Positions 29,636 to 38,155 of a stretch of DNA of 64,000 nucleotides are shown here, in pieces. The notes under the pieces are model-generated. The model was not told where the DNA came from. It did not search any database and saw nothing but the letters and a program-made list of their open reading frames with translations. The DNA comes from G963663495 sp963663495 (GTDB taxonomy: Bacteria; Bacteroidota; Rhodothermia; Rhodothermales; Bin80), in the NCBI GenBank assembly GCA_963663495.1, contig OY760427.1, forward strand, positions 2,790,001 to 2,854,000. Direction: 5' to 3'. The stretch's first letter is position 1. Each line of letters opens with the position of its first letter. Both the position numbers and the translations under genes were made by a program.

Positions 29636-29815
29636 CTGCCCTTCCCCCATAAATCATCCATCACGGTTCGATTGTTCGTCAGTTCTGGTCAACTCTCGCT
29701 GGCATGGCTGTCGGAATATCTCGGGTATTTCGGCCTGACAGGTATGGTGTGTGACTTGAGGTGAATAATGCCGTCCTCTCGTGCGGATACGCGATCTCTT
29801 CCTGCGCCGCTTCCA
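29636..29815. repeat. Left arm of a ~180-bp inverted repeat (partner 32511-32692)
   Basis: The first and last about 180 bp of element 1 are near-identical inverted copies (shared landmarks: CATAAATCATCCAT, TGTCGGAATATCTCGGG, TGACTTGAGGTGAATAATGCC, TCTCTTCCTGCGCCGCTTCC). The inner 30 bp of both arms derive from IS66 type B tnpA. This is much longer than a usual IS50-type end and could form a large hairpin. Confidence 0.85.
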
Positions 29816-29839
29816 CTGCCATTCTACCACTTCAGGTGC

Positions 29840-29868
29840 TTGACATTTCGCTACTTGTTTTTTATGTT
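29840..29868 (+). promoter_or_regulatory. Promoter of DruA-Tn5 transposase gene 1 (leaderless)
   Basis: TTGACA at 29840-29845, 17 bp, TATGTT at 29863-29868, then 5 nt (GTGGC) before ATG 29874. The same spacing recurs at the other two copies and at the DUF4143 gene. It also fits the Bacteroidota form TTG-N20-TAnnTT. Transcription would start at or next to the ATG. Confidence 0.7.
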
Positions 29869-29873
29869 GTGGC

Positions 29874-32099
29874 ATGTTTCAACGAAGTCAGGTCTTACGA
29901 ACGCTCACCGCTCCCTGCAATGGAGAGCGTTTGGACAGGGTTCTTGCCGACGATCGTTGGCGGTTTCGCACGCAGATAGCGCGCGCTGTCTGTGAAGAGT
30001 TCGGGTTTGTTGATGCACGGGGCGAACCGCAGGTGAGCAACTGTGCGCAGGCTTTATCGAAGTTGGAGGCCCGGGGGAGGATGGTGTTGCCCAAGCCCGA
30101 GAATTGTAATGCGGCTAAGGCGGAACCGCGTAGGCGCGAGGAGCGGGTACCGGATCCGATAGCGTTACCGGACACGGTACACGGTGTCCGGGGGTTGACG
30201 ATTGAGTTGGTTGAGACGGACGAGCAGCGTATGGTGTGGAACACGTTGCTGCACTTTGAGCATCCGAGGCGTACGACCACATTTGTGGGAGCGCAGGTAC
30301 GCTATCTGATAGGCAGTGCCCATGGTTACCTGGGAGCGGTGGGATTTTCGGCGGCGGCGTTGTGCCTGGCGCCCAGAGAGCACTGGATGGCGTGGAGTGA
30401 TGAGCAGCGCAAGGCGCATTTGCACCGTGTGGTGTGTTTGAGTCGTTTTCTGATACGGGGGCAGTGTCAGGATTTGGCCAGCCATGTACTGGGTAAGGTA
30501 TTGATACGGTTGGCGGATGATTTTCAGGCACGGTACTGTTACCGTCCCTGGGTTGTCGAAACGTATGTGGATCCCCAAGGGGAAGGAGCGTGTTTTGAGG
30601 TGAACAATTTTGTATTGATCGGCCATACCGCAGGCGGAAAGCGGCACAAGGAGGCAAAGGAAGAGGATCCCAAGGGGCTGTATGTATACGAGTTGGACAA
30701 AGAATGGCGCGGGACCTTGGGGGAACCGGAGGAGGAGTTGCGTCCGGTGAGGGATCCGCACGAGGGGATTGACAGTGCGCAGTGGGCCGAAACGGAGTTT
30801 GGCGGAGCGCCATTGGGAGACAGGCGGTTGTCTGTGCGACTGGTAAAGAGTACGTCCATGTTGGCCGATGTGATAGGCCACAGCATTACCGCGCATACGG
30901 ATGCGGACCGCGCGGCGGTGAAGGGGCATTACCGGTTATTGGAGAGCAAGAAGGACAAAACGGTAACGCCGGAGAACATATTGGCGCCGCATCGTGGGCG
31001 TACGATAGAGCGCATGCGTAGCCAGGAGACCGTGTTATGCATCCAGGACACGACGAAGTTGCGGTACAGTACGCGGCCGGCGTGTACGGATTTGGAGGTA
31101 ATAGGGAGTAATCAGACGACGGCGAAGACGCTGGGGTTGCCGTTGCATGCGACGCTGGTGGTGACGGAGGATGGATTGACGTTGGGGGTGTTGCGTGGCA
31201 GCTTCAAGGATCCGGAGGAGGGTCCGCATGCTCCGCGGACGCAGCAGTGGATAGACGGGTTCAAGGATATATGCGAGGCGGAGGAGCTGTCCGGCGAGAC
31301 GCAGGTGATCTGTGTTGCGGACCGGGAGGCGGACAGCTTTGCTATGTTTGCCGAGCAGCGCAGACAGGGTAAGGCGGAGGTATTGATACGAGCGAAGCAT
31401 GATCGCAAGCTGTTGGATGATCGCAAGCTGTTTGCGGTAATGCGCAGTGGTAAGGCTCCGGGGAATGTGGAGATAGAGATACAGCGGGTGACGGCGCGCA
31501 AGAAGCAGGCGCGCAAGCAGGCACGGAAGGGTCGCAGTTACCGGATGGTCAATGCGGAGGTACGCTACGGGAGGTTCTTGTTGCCGGATCCGAAGAACGA
31601 GGAGGAGCCGGTGGTGATGTACGGGGTGCATGTGTTGGAGGTGGAGCCTCCGGGGGATGCGCTGCCGGTGGAGTGGATGCTATTGACCAGCATGGAGGTA
31701 GGGAGCGTAGCGGATGCACGGCGGGTGTTGGCCATGTATCTCAAGCGGTGGCGGGTGGAAGACTTCTTCCGCGTGCTCAAGAGTGGGTGCAAGGTAGAGC
31801 GTTTGGGTCTGCGTACCTCGTTGCGTCTGCAGCGAGCAATAACGATGTATTGTGTGATATCCTGGCGCGTCATGACCTTGGTGCAATTGGGTCGGGAGGT
31901 GCCGGAGCTGGACGCGGATGTCTTTTTCACGGAGATGGAGCTGCGATTCTTGGATGGATATGCAGCACGGGTAAAGCTGCCGAAGCCCAGTACTTTGGGA
32001 GCTGCTATCCTGATCGTAGCGGTGCTCGGCGGTTATCAGAACCGCACTCGTGATGGACCGGTGGGTTACCAGATCATGTGGCGTGGCCTAGAGAGGTAA
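29874..32099 (+). CDS. IS4/IS50-like transposase with N-terminal DUF4338 (DruA-like) domain, copy 1
   Basis: A 741-residue protein that looks intact. Residues about 30-75 resemble a small DNA-binding head (VCEEFGFVDARGEPQ); 105-255 are DUF4338, the domain of Druantia protein DruA (VGAQVRYLIGS, LGAVGFSAAAL, WMAWSDEQR, SRFLIRG, LASHVLGKVL); 303-330 match the Tn5 N-terminal domain (EFGGAPLGDRR). The catalytic core has D392 (IQDTTKL), D483 (VADREADSF) and the IS4 YREK signature with exact spacing Y622-R625-E629-K636. It should cut and paste its own element. What the DUF4338 part adds (target choice, DNA remodelling) is unknown. Copies 2 and 3 are clearly diverged, so this is not a recent amplification. 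Confidence 0.88.
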   Translation: MFQRSQVLRTLTAPCNGERLDRVLADDRWRFRTQIARAVCEEFGFVDARGEPQVSNCAQALSKLEARGRMVLPKPENCNAAKAEPRRREERVPDPIALPDTVHGVRGLTIELVETDEQRMVWNTLLHFEHPRRTTTFVGAQVRYLIGSAHGYLGAVGFSAAALCLAPREHWMAWSDEQRKAHLHRVVCLSRFLIRGQCQDLASHVLGKVLIRLADDFQARYCYRPWVVETYVDPQGEGACFEVNNFVLIGHTAGGKRHKEAKEEDPKGLYVYELDKEWRGTLGEPEEELRPVRDPHEGIDSAQWAETEFGGAPLGDRRLSVRLVKSTSMLADVIGHSITAHTDADRAAVKGHYRLLESKKDKTVTPENILAPHRGRTIERMRSQETVLCIQDTTKLRYSTRPACTDLEVIGSNQTTAKTLGLPLHATLVVTEDGLTLGVLRGSFKDPEEGPHAPRTQQWIDGFKDICEAEELSGETQVICVADREADSFAMFAEQRRQGKAEVLIRAKHDRKLLDDRKLFAVMRSGKAPGNVEIEIQRVTARKKQARKQARKGRSYRMVNAEVRYGRFLLPDPKNEEEPVVMYGVHVLEVEPPGDALPVEWMLLTSMEVGSVADARRVLAMYLKRWRVEDFFRVLKSGCKVERLGLRTSLRLQRAITMYCVISWRVMTLVQLGREVPELDADVFFTEMELRFLDGYAARVKLPKPSTLGAAILIVAVLGGYQNRTRDGPVGYQIMWRGLER

Positions 32100-32232
32100 C
32101 ACCTAATGACATTGGGATACGAGGTAAGAGACGAACAATTGAGTGCATGTTCGCACGGGAATTCATCTGGGTTCATATAAATGGCATATCAACCTGCCTG
32201 ATGTGGGCCTATGCCCCAGTGGCTACACCTGC

Positions 32233-32545
32233 GTGAGCGTGCGGTGAACTTGCATCTTGATTAGGTGACGGGTTCTGTAGAGCTTACCCGTAGACGTGAG
32301 AACCCAGACCCCGGACCGCCCGCCTGGTACAGCCCAGACGTACGGCGGAAGAGATGTTTCCGCTGGTAGAGCAGTATAACGAAAGGACCCGGTCCGCAGC
32401 GGCGTCTTACGCAGAGCAGGGCATCTCGTACGGACCGTTGAATTACTGGAGGCAGAAGTATCGCCAGGAGACTGCAGCCGAGGGTTCGTGGATGTAGGCA
32501 ATGCAGCGCCAAGGGAAGCGGCGCAGGAAGAGATGGCGTATCCGC
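32233..32545 (+). mobile_element. IS66 type B left-end fragment with partial tnpA
   Basis: GTGAGCGTGCGGTGAAC at 32233 matches the type B IS66 end at 35143, followed by a tnpA start (QPRRTAEEMFPLVEQYNE-like, in degraded frame) that breaks off near 32545. It is embedded between the transposase gene and the right arm of element 1. Confidence 0.8.
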
Positions 32546-32699
32546 ACGAGAGGATGGCATTATTCACCTCAAGTCACACACCATACCTGTTAGGCCGAAA
32601 TACCCGAGATATTCCGACAGCCATGCCAGCGATATTTGACCATACCTGACGAACAATCGAACCGTAATGGATGATTTATGGGTACAGGGCAGAGCTTGC

Positions 32700-33163
32700 T
32701 GCGATTCCCGCCAGGTTTTCCAATGATGGGGCAAGGATTCAGCCATGCCCTGGGCAGGATATGTCGGAAGACGGCGTAGCATGTCGGTAAGCCCCTCAAG
32801 CGGATTTATCTTGCAGCTTGCATATGGCAAGAAGAGCGTACAGCACTGCGGACTGCTGCGCTGCCGCAAACAGATGGTTCTTCCGACCCAGTGCGATTGT
32901 CCGCCGGCGCGCAACGTTCACACTTTTTGCAAGAGTTGGCGATACGTTTGTTCCAGTGTATCTTTCAGATGTCTGACCTTCGCATCCTGATCGGCGATTA
33001 CTGCATCCTTACCAGCGTTGTTCTTGGATAGACGATCGGCTTTTCTCTTCAGTTGACGGACCTGTTTTTGCAGATCTTCGGTCTCAGCCTCCTGGTTTTC
33101 CAGACTCTGAGAGATGGCCTCATCAGTAGAATAAGAGGAGGAGCAAGATGCCTTGGACTGCAT
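32700..33163 (-). pseudogene. IS66 TnpC remnant (type A), N- and C-terminal pieces only
   Basis: The piece at 32918-33163 encodes the start and coiled coil (MQSKASCSSSYS then LKRKADRLSKN). Directly after it comes the C-terminal region (LEGLTDMLRRLPTYPAQ, LPHHWKTW) at 32914-32700. The whole DDE core is missing by internal deletion. Not functional. Confidence 0.85.
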
Positions 33164-33447
33164 GCTTTGTAGGCATGTGCGTCCTCCTCAATATTCCGAT
33201 TCTCCTACCCCAAAACCCCTACTTAATCTCCCCAAGAGGGCGGATTGCTGACCGTCTTCAGCCGCCTGAACGATAGGCTGCACACCACTCCGCCATCCCC
33301 ATATCGGCACGCCAAACCCCGCGTATGATCACTTTGCGCTAAGCTCTATAAGCGAACTATGCAGTCCAACCCCAAGTCCGCTTTACCATGCACTTCACCG
33401 GACGCATACTCTGTAACGGCGATGCCACCATGCCCAATAAACAGTAT

Positions 33448-33476
33448 TTGATATTTGGTTATGCCAAATGTAAATT
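33448..33476 (+). promoter_or_regulatory. Leaderless promoter with palindromic operator before the DUF4143 ATPase gene
   Basis: TTGATA starts at 33448, then 17 bp, then TAAATT at 33471-33476, then 6 nt to ATG 33483. Within the spacer is a perfect palindrome ATTTGG-TTATG-CCAAAT (33453-33469), exactly where a bound repressor would block polymerase. Autoregulation or control by an unseen repressor is inferred. Confidence 0.65.
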
Positions 33477-33482
33477 ACGTTT

Positions 33483-34619
33483 ATGATCCAACGTGCGCTT
33501 TGGCTTGACAAGATCCAGCACGCCTGGTCCGAACGTCCCATCGTTTGGTTGTCGGGTGTCCGAAGGGTGGGTAAAACTACGCTGGCGCGTATGATACCCC
33601 AAGTCGTTTACCATAACTGCGACCTCCCTTCAACCGCGCGGGCTGTCAGCGATCCAGAACTGTTTCTGAGTAGTTACCGGGCAGGCATGGTGCTCGCATG
33701 CGACGAGGTGCACCGGCTGCAGGATGCCAGCCTTCTGCTCAAGATTGCTGCCGATGAATTCCGTCACCCAAAGATATTGGCCACAGGATCATCAACGCTG
33801 GCGGCTACGGCGAAGTTTCGTGACTCGCTGACCGGACGCAAGCGATCCATCTACCTGAGCCCGGTGCTATGGGAGGAATGCGTCGACACGTTTGGACAGC
33901 CCAACCTAGACCGGCGGCTACTCCATGGAGGCCTACCGGAGTCTTTGTTGGCGGAAACCAAGTCGCAACCGGATTTTGCGGAATGGATTGATAGCTTTTA
34001 CGCTCGAGATATCCTTGAGCTGTTCAATGTCCGCAACCGCCACGGATTTCTCTCCCTCTTCCGTCTCCTGCTAAGATGGAGTGGAGGACAGATTGATTAT
34101 TCCCGCCTCTCCCGCCTGGCTGAGCTTAGTCGTCCGACGGTCAAATCCTATACCGAGGCTCTTGAGACTGCCCACGCAATCTTTCTCCTGCGACCCTTTC
34201 GGGGAGGCAACGCCGGCGAAATCGTTAGCCGGCCAAAGTGCTATGCTTTTGATACAGGATTTGTCACATACGAGAAGGGCTGGAACCACATCAGAGAAGA
34301 AGATCGCGGTTTGCTATGGGAGCATCTGGTTCTGGATTCTCTCCGTTTCCGGCACTTGGATGATAACATCTTCTACTGGCGAGACAAGAATGGCCGGGAG
34401 GTTGACTTCGTAGTTCGCCGAGGAGCAGACTGCCTGGACACCTATGAGTGCAAGATCAATCCAAACGATATGCTGCCTAAAGGTACTATTGCTTTCCGGC
34501 GGCGATATCCAATGGGTCGCGACTACGTTGTCGTTCCGGTGGCACATCAACCTTACCAAATCCGCCGCGGAGGAAGAGTGTACACTGTCTGTGGGACCAA
34601 GGGGCTGCCGACACGGTGA
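33483..34619 (+). CDS. AAA ATPase with C-terminal DUF4143 domain
   Basis: A 378-residue protein. The N-terminal P-loop is GVRRVGKTTL (25-34) with a Walker-B-like VLACDEVH, and the ATGSS sensor follows. The C-terminal half is DUF4143 with a PD-(D/E)XK-like pattern: FYWRDKNGREVDFVV and the TYECK lysine. A winged-helix-like segment (LAELSRPTVKSYTEAL) lies between them. The family is widespread and often mobile; roles in defence, toxin-antitoxin-like control or DNA repair are proposed but unsettled. It is one of two apparently intact non-transposon genes inside the IS cluster and has its own promoter/operator. The gene looks complete. Confidence 0.88.
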   Translation: MIQRALWLDKIQHAWSERPIVWLSGVRRVGKTTLARMIPQVVYHNCDLPSTARAVSDPELFLSSYRAGMVLACDEVHRLQDASLLLKIAADEFRHPKILATGSSTLAATAKFRDSLTGRKRSIYLSPVLWEECVDTFGQPNLDRRLLHGGLPESLLAETKSQPDFAEWIDSFYARDILELFNVRNRHGFLSLFRLLLRWSGGQIDYSRLSRLAELSRPTVKSYTEALETAHAIFLLRPFRGGNAGEIVSRPKCYAFDTGFVTYEKGWNHIREEDRGLLWEHLVLDSLRFRHLDDNIFYWRDKNGREVDFVVRRGADCLDTYECKINPNDMLPKGTIAFRRRYPMGRDYVVVPVAHQPYQIRRGGRVYTVCGTKGLPTR

Positions 34620-34808
34620 ATTCTCACTTACCCTGCCTCCAAGGGTCATGGCAGCGTATTCTTTGGAATCATCAACTGGATGAAAACCAGCATACAATCC
34701 TGTGTGGAGCAAAGCCATGATTGGCTCACAAAGTGCATACCGCCCGGAGGGCTCGGATGGGGTCTTGACGCGCCACACGGTTGCAATAACCCGCCCTCCG
34801 GCATAGCC
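34620..34808. other. Short gap after the DUF4143 gene
   Basis: No gene or hairpin recognised. It ends where the IS50-like terminal fragment begins. Confidence 0.4.
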
Positions 34809-34923
34809 CTGCCTACCGCCCACATTAGCTACCCTAACAAAGAGGGGGTGTCAACTGGGTCGGTTAGCACGTTGTTATGTGGTTTTGTGGGGCAACAGCA
34901 CCAGATCCGGGTAACTAAGGTAA
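34809..34923. mobile_element. Terminal fragment of an IS50-like element
   Basis: About 115 bp starting CTGCCTACCGCCCACATTAG that match, inverted, the right end of element 2 (40829 back to about 40729), including GAGGGGGTGTCAACTGGG. An IS1634 copy was inserted at its inner edge, so this is the stub of a fourth IS50-like element. Confidence 0.8.
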
Positions 34924-35228
34924 CCTAACTTCGCCATTTCGTAGTGCTACTAACCTACGGAATTCTCCCGTGGCCATATTTGGACCGTTTTTTCAGGAGC
35001 AATGGATGGTGAGATTTACCGGATCGGTTGAAGTTGGTTTAGGGTGGTTTGAGTCCCTTATTGCCTGGTGTTTTGCCGCGATCTATCCCGGATCGTTTCC
35101 ATCGGACGTAGCTCTGGTGGCTCCATCTGGAGTACGCTATCTGTAAGCGTGCGGTGAACTACATCTTGATTGGGTGATGGGTTCTGGGGAGCTTACCCCT
35201 AGACGTGAGAACCCAGACCCCAGATCGC

Positions 35229-35528
35229 ATGGTACAGCCCAAACGTACGGCGGAAGAGATGTTTCCGCTGGTAGAGCAGTATAACGAAAGGACCCGGTCC
35301 GCAGCGGCGTTTTGTGCAAAGCACGGCATCTCGTATGGGCAGTTGAATTATTGGAGGCGGAAGGTTCGCCAGGAGACTGCAGCCGAGGACAGCCGAGGCT
35401 TCGTGGAGATAGGCAGTGCAGCACCAAGGGTAGCGGCACAGGTAGAGATCGCATATCCGGGTGGGATACGGGTGCGGTTCTTTGCACCGGTCTCTGCTTC
35501 GTACCTGGCCAGGCTGACGCAGTCATGA
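35229..35528 (+). CDS. tnpA: IS66 accessory protein TnpA
   Basis: About 99 residues from ATG 35229 (MVQPKRTAEEMF). A helix-turn-helix-like N-terminus (NERTRSAAAFCAKHGISYGQLNYWRRK is the recognisable region, residues about 17-43) and a beta-rich tail (GIRVRFFAP) match IS66 TnpA/Orf1. It is required with TnpB for transposition in three-gene IS66 elements. Its stop overlaps the tnpB start (ATGA). Confidence 0.9.
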   Translation: MVQPKRTAEEMFPLVEQYNERTRSAAAFCAKHGISYGQLNYWRRKVRQETAAEDSRGFVEIGSAAPRVAAQVEIAYPGGIRVRFFAPVSASYLARLTQS

Positions 35529-35863
35529 TCGGACTGGCACCTTCGCACCGGTACTTCTTTTACCGACCGCCGGTGGACATGCGCACAAGCTTTGACGGCT
35601 TGTGCGCTTTGGTAAAGAGCGGCATGAAGCGGAATCCGATGTCGGGAGACATCTTTGTATTCATCAACAGGAGGCGAAACCATTTGAAGGCGCTCACATG
35701 GGATCGGAACGGCTTTGCGATCTTCTACAAGCGCTTGGAGACGGGTACGTTTGCGTTGCCAGAGGAGGATGTGCCGACATGGGCACAGATGGTGATGATG
35801 CTGGAGGGGGTGTCGTTGAAGACGGTGAAATATCGGCCCCGATATGCGGTAAAAAGCCGATAA
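35525..35863 (+). CDS. tnpB: IS66 accessory protein TnpB (Orf2)
   Basis: A 112-residue protein from ATG 35525 with the signature RPPVDMRTSFDGLCALV, FVFINRRRNHLKALTWD and GFAIFYKRLETG of IS66 Orf2. It is not related to the IS605 TnpB nuclease despite the name. Biochemical role is unknown. It overlaps tnpA by 4 nt and is 60 nt upstream of tnpC. Confidence 0.95.
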   Translation: MIGLAPSHRYFFYRPPVDMRTSFDGLCALVKSGMKRNPMSGDIFVFINRRRNHLKALTWDRNGFAIFYKRLETGTFALPEEDVPTWAQMVMMLEGVSLKTVKYRPRYAVKSR

Positions 35864-35923
35864 TCGGGCCAAATATAATGTGTGATTCGGGAACAAGCAA
35901 TATGCTGGTGTTGCTAGCTCACC

Positions 35924-37522
35924 ATGCAGCCCGAAGCACATTCTATCCTCTCCCCCGCGCAGGTTGCGTTGCTTGCACAGCACCCCGAATTGGCCAGTGC
36001 CTTTGATCAATACAGCCGGGATAATGCAGAATTGGAGAGAAAGAATAGCCAGCTGCATGATCGATGCAGCCGGCTTGAGGCAGAATTGGGGAATATGAAT
36101 AACCGGCTGATGCTAGCGCTACGCGCGCTATACAGTCCCAAGAGTGAAAAGTGTGTGCTGAATGACCCGCAGCAGGGCACGTTGTTCGATGAGCCGGAGC
36201 AGGAGGTCCCTCTACCGGAGCCGGAGACGAATGGACAGACGAATAATGGGCAAAAGGCGAACGGACGGCAGAAGAAGAAGGGCAAGCCCAAGCGTAAAGC
36301 GCTGGACGATCTGCTGAAGAAACTACCCCGCGAAACGATTACTATTGAGCCTGACGGGGATACCCGTGGTATGACGTGCATCGGGGCGGAGAAGACGCTG
36401 GTTCTGGAGCGTGTACCCGCCCATATGAAGGTTATTGAGTATGTGCGTCCGAAGTATGTGGACCCTGGGGATGAGGATAAGGGGGTGATCATAGGTGAGT
36501 TGCCACCACGGATGGTGAACAAGGGCATGGCGGGTCCGGGGTTGTTGGCAGATGTGGTGGTGGGCAAATATGCGGACCACCTGCCTTTGTACCGTCAGCA
36601 GCAGCGGTTTCGTCGGGAAGGCGTGGAGATTGCGAAGTCCACGCTGGGAGGCTGGATATCGCAGTCTGCGTCGCACCTGACCCCGTTGTATGATGCTCTG
36701 AAGCAGGAGTTGCTATCCACCGGGTATCTGCAGGCGGATGAGACGGGGATTGAGGTGCAGGATGGAGATAAGAAGGGATCGCTGCATAAAGGCTTTTATT
36801 GGGTGTACCATAGTCCAGAGCAGAGACTGTTGGTGATGGAATACCGGAAGACCCGTGCTCGGGCGGGTCCGGTGGAGTTTTTGCACGGGTATGAGGGATT
36901 GCTACAGACAGACGGGTATGTAGCTTACGACATCTTTGATGCGGACCCATCCGTAACGCTCTACGCATGCATGGCGCATGCCCGGCGCAAGTTCTTCGAC
37001 TGCAAGACGTACGAGCCGGATAAGGCCGCGCATGTGTTGAAGGAGATACGCAAGCTCTACCTCATAGAGCGTTGGCTACGCAAAACGGGTGCGAGTGCGG
37101 ATGTTCGTCAGCAACTGCGACAGGAACGGGCCGGACCTGTACTGGAGGAGCTGAAACCGTGGCTGGAGGTGAACAATGGTTTACCCAAGAGCCCGTGGGC
37201 CAAGGCGACCCAGTATACGCTTGGCCGTTGGCAAAGGCTGACCCGATATCTGGATGAGGGCCGTGTGGAGTTGGACAATAACCTGGTTGAGAATGCGATA
37301 CGGCCACTGGCTATCGGTAGGAAGAACTACATGTTCGCAGGATCCCATGATGCATCCCAGCGGGGTGCTGTGGTCTATTCGCTCCTTGGAACTTGCAAAT
37401 TCCACGACGTCAACCCAATGGAATGGCTCATGGAAGTATTCCAGCGCATCCCGACACATCCTGCCGAGGACATAGCAGCGCTATTGCCCCATCATTGGAA
37501 ACAGGCACGGCAAGCCCACTAG
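35924..37522 (+). CDS. tnpC: IS66-family transposase TnpC (type B)
   Basis: A 532-residue DDE transposase, full length. N-terminal coiled coil (DNAELERKNSQLHDRCSRLE region, about 32-60), basic linker (RQKKKGKPKRK), then the catalytic acids in YLQADETGI, LQTDGYVAYD and NNLVENAIR. The end PTHPAEDIAALLPHHW is family-typical. It differs from the type A TnpC of this window, which has no accessory genes. Likely active. Confidence 0.95.
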   Translation: MQPEAHSILSPAQVALLAQHPELASAFDQYSRDNAELERKNSQLHDRCSRLEAELGNMNNRLMLALRALYSPKSEKCVLNDPQQGTLFDEPEQEVPLPEPETNGQTNNGQKANGRQKKKGKPKRKALDDLLKKLPRETITIEPDGDTRGMTCIGAEKTLVLERVPAHMKVIEYVRPKYVDPGDEDKGVIIGELPPRMVNKGMAGPGLLADVVVGKYADHLPLYRQQQRFRREGVEIAKSTLGGWISQSASHLTPLYDALKQELLSTGYLQADETGIEVQDGDKKGSLHKGFYWVYHSPEQRLLVMEYRKTRARAGPVEFLHGYEGLLQTDGYVAYDIFDADPSVTLYACMAHARRKFFDCKTYEPDKAAHVLKEIRKLYLIERWLRKTGASADVRQQLRQERAGPVLEELKPWLEVNNGLPKSPWAKATQYTLGRWQRLTRYLDEGRVELDNNLVENAIRPLAIGRKNYMFAGSHDASQRGAVVYSLLGTCKFHDVNPMEWLMEVFQRIPTHPAEDIAALLPHHWKQARQAH

Positions 37523-38120
37523 GGTAAGGCCGCCTAGCTGCCGGACGCCGAATCGTCCAGATCGGGCAAGCCCACATGCTCTCCTCCTTCCAACCACACT
37601 GTACCCGCCAAAACCGCCAAAAAGCCCGCTACCCTGTACTTCACCGCACGCTTACCGCTATCTCAACCGTTGTGAAGGGACCATACGTCATGAGTCTGGA
37701 GGTTTCTGGCTCACCGATGCACTCGCTTCCTCCACATGCTCGGTCACGGTGCGGGTCGCATCCGGATCATACACGTATCCCAGTACCGCAAAGAACTGTA
37801 CCATACTCGGAGGCAGATCCTGATCCACCTCCGTGATCAGGTACCGATATTGGTTCTTAACCATCTTGGTCGTAATCCGACGAATCCTGTTCAACCTGTC
37901 TCGGATCGTCGCCCAACTATCATGAATCCCGTGTTCCTTGAGTCTGGTGCGAACCAGATGGGCAGCATGATAAGCCAGTACCGTGATGAACAGATGTCTT
38001 TCAATGCGGTCATCTCTGCTGTGGTAGATGGGCCGTAGACCGAGGTCCGATTTCATGACTCTGAATGGTAAGCGTGCGGTGAAGTACAGGGTAGCGCTGC
38101 CTACCCATTAATATTGCCTC

Positions 38121-38149
38121 TTGACTATTGCGTGTTTGTCTGTTAGTTT
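38121..38149 (+). promoter_or_regulatory. Promoter of DruA-Tn5 transposase gene 2 (leaderless)
   Basis: TTGACT at 38121-38126, 17 bp, TAGTTT at 38144-38149, then 6 nt to ATG 38156. Same geometry as copies 1 and 3. Confidence 0.7.
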
Positions 38150-38155
38150 ACCGGC

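Larger units (their letters stand above)
29636..32692 (+). mobile_element. IS50/Tn5-like element 1 carrying a DruA-domain transposase
   Basis: A 3057-bp unit beginning CTGCCCTTCCCCCAT and ending with the inverted CTGCCCTGTACCCAT, flanked by the 8-bp repeat AGCTTGCT. It contains one transposase gene (29874-32099) and, to its right, a scrap of IS66 type B. The ends resemble those of element 2 (CTGCCTACC...). This unit landed within the tnpC C-terminal region of the type A IS66 around it. Confidence 0.85.
29423..33409 (-). mobile_element. IS66 type A copy, internally deleted and hosting an IS50-like element
   Basis: The left end (GTATCCGTCC) at 29423 matches 14002 onward; the right end, ...CGGACGCATAC, finishes at 33409. 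The copy is interrupted at 29636-32692 by an IS50-like element with 8-bp duplications AGCTTGCT on both sides (29628-29635, 32693-32700). Inside, most of tnpC is deleted. The 8 bp outside the two ends do not match (GAAGCACA, TCTGTAAC), so its own target duplication has been lost. Confidence 0.85.
35143..37655 (+). mobile_element. IS66-family element, type B (tnpA-tnpB-tnpC), intact
   Basis: A 2513-bp element with ends GTAAGCGTGCGGTGAAC (35143) and the inverted GTAAGCGTGCGGTGAAG ending at 37655. It has perfect 8-bp target duplications CGCTATCT (35135-35142, 37656-37663) and all three canonical IS66 genes. It lies inside an IS1634 copy. Confidence 0.95.
34924..38067 (-). mobile_element. IS1634-family element, truncated and interrupted by IS66 type B
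   Basis: The end CCTAACTTCGCCAT at 34924 matches 50439. The copy is split by IS66 at 35143-37655 (target repeat CGCTATCT on both sides), resumes at 37656, and is cut off at 38067 by the end of another IS66. What is left of the transposase is the last 122 codons (37688-38056, minus; MKSDLGLRPIYHS...), which is nearly identical to the C-terminus of the intact copy. Confidence 0.9.

Noticed and set aside
29874..32099. A standalone Druantia defence system
   Set aside because: Only the DruA-type domain is present and it is fused to a transposase within IS ends. No druB-druE helicase-type genes are nearby.
36489..36968. Long antisense frames inside IS66 tnpC (also 41487-41966, 14330-15129)
   Set aside because: They are mirror frames of a clear transposase gene, rich in Pro/His/Arg as expected for antisense of this codon usage, and recur only because the IS recurs.
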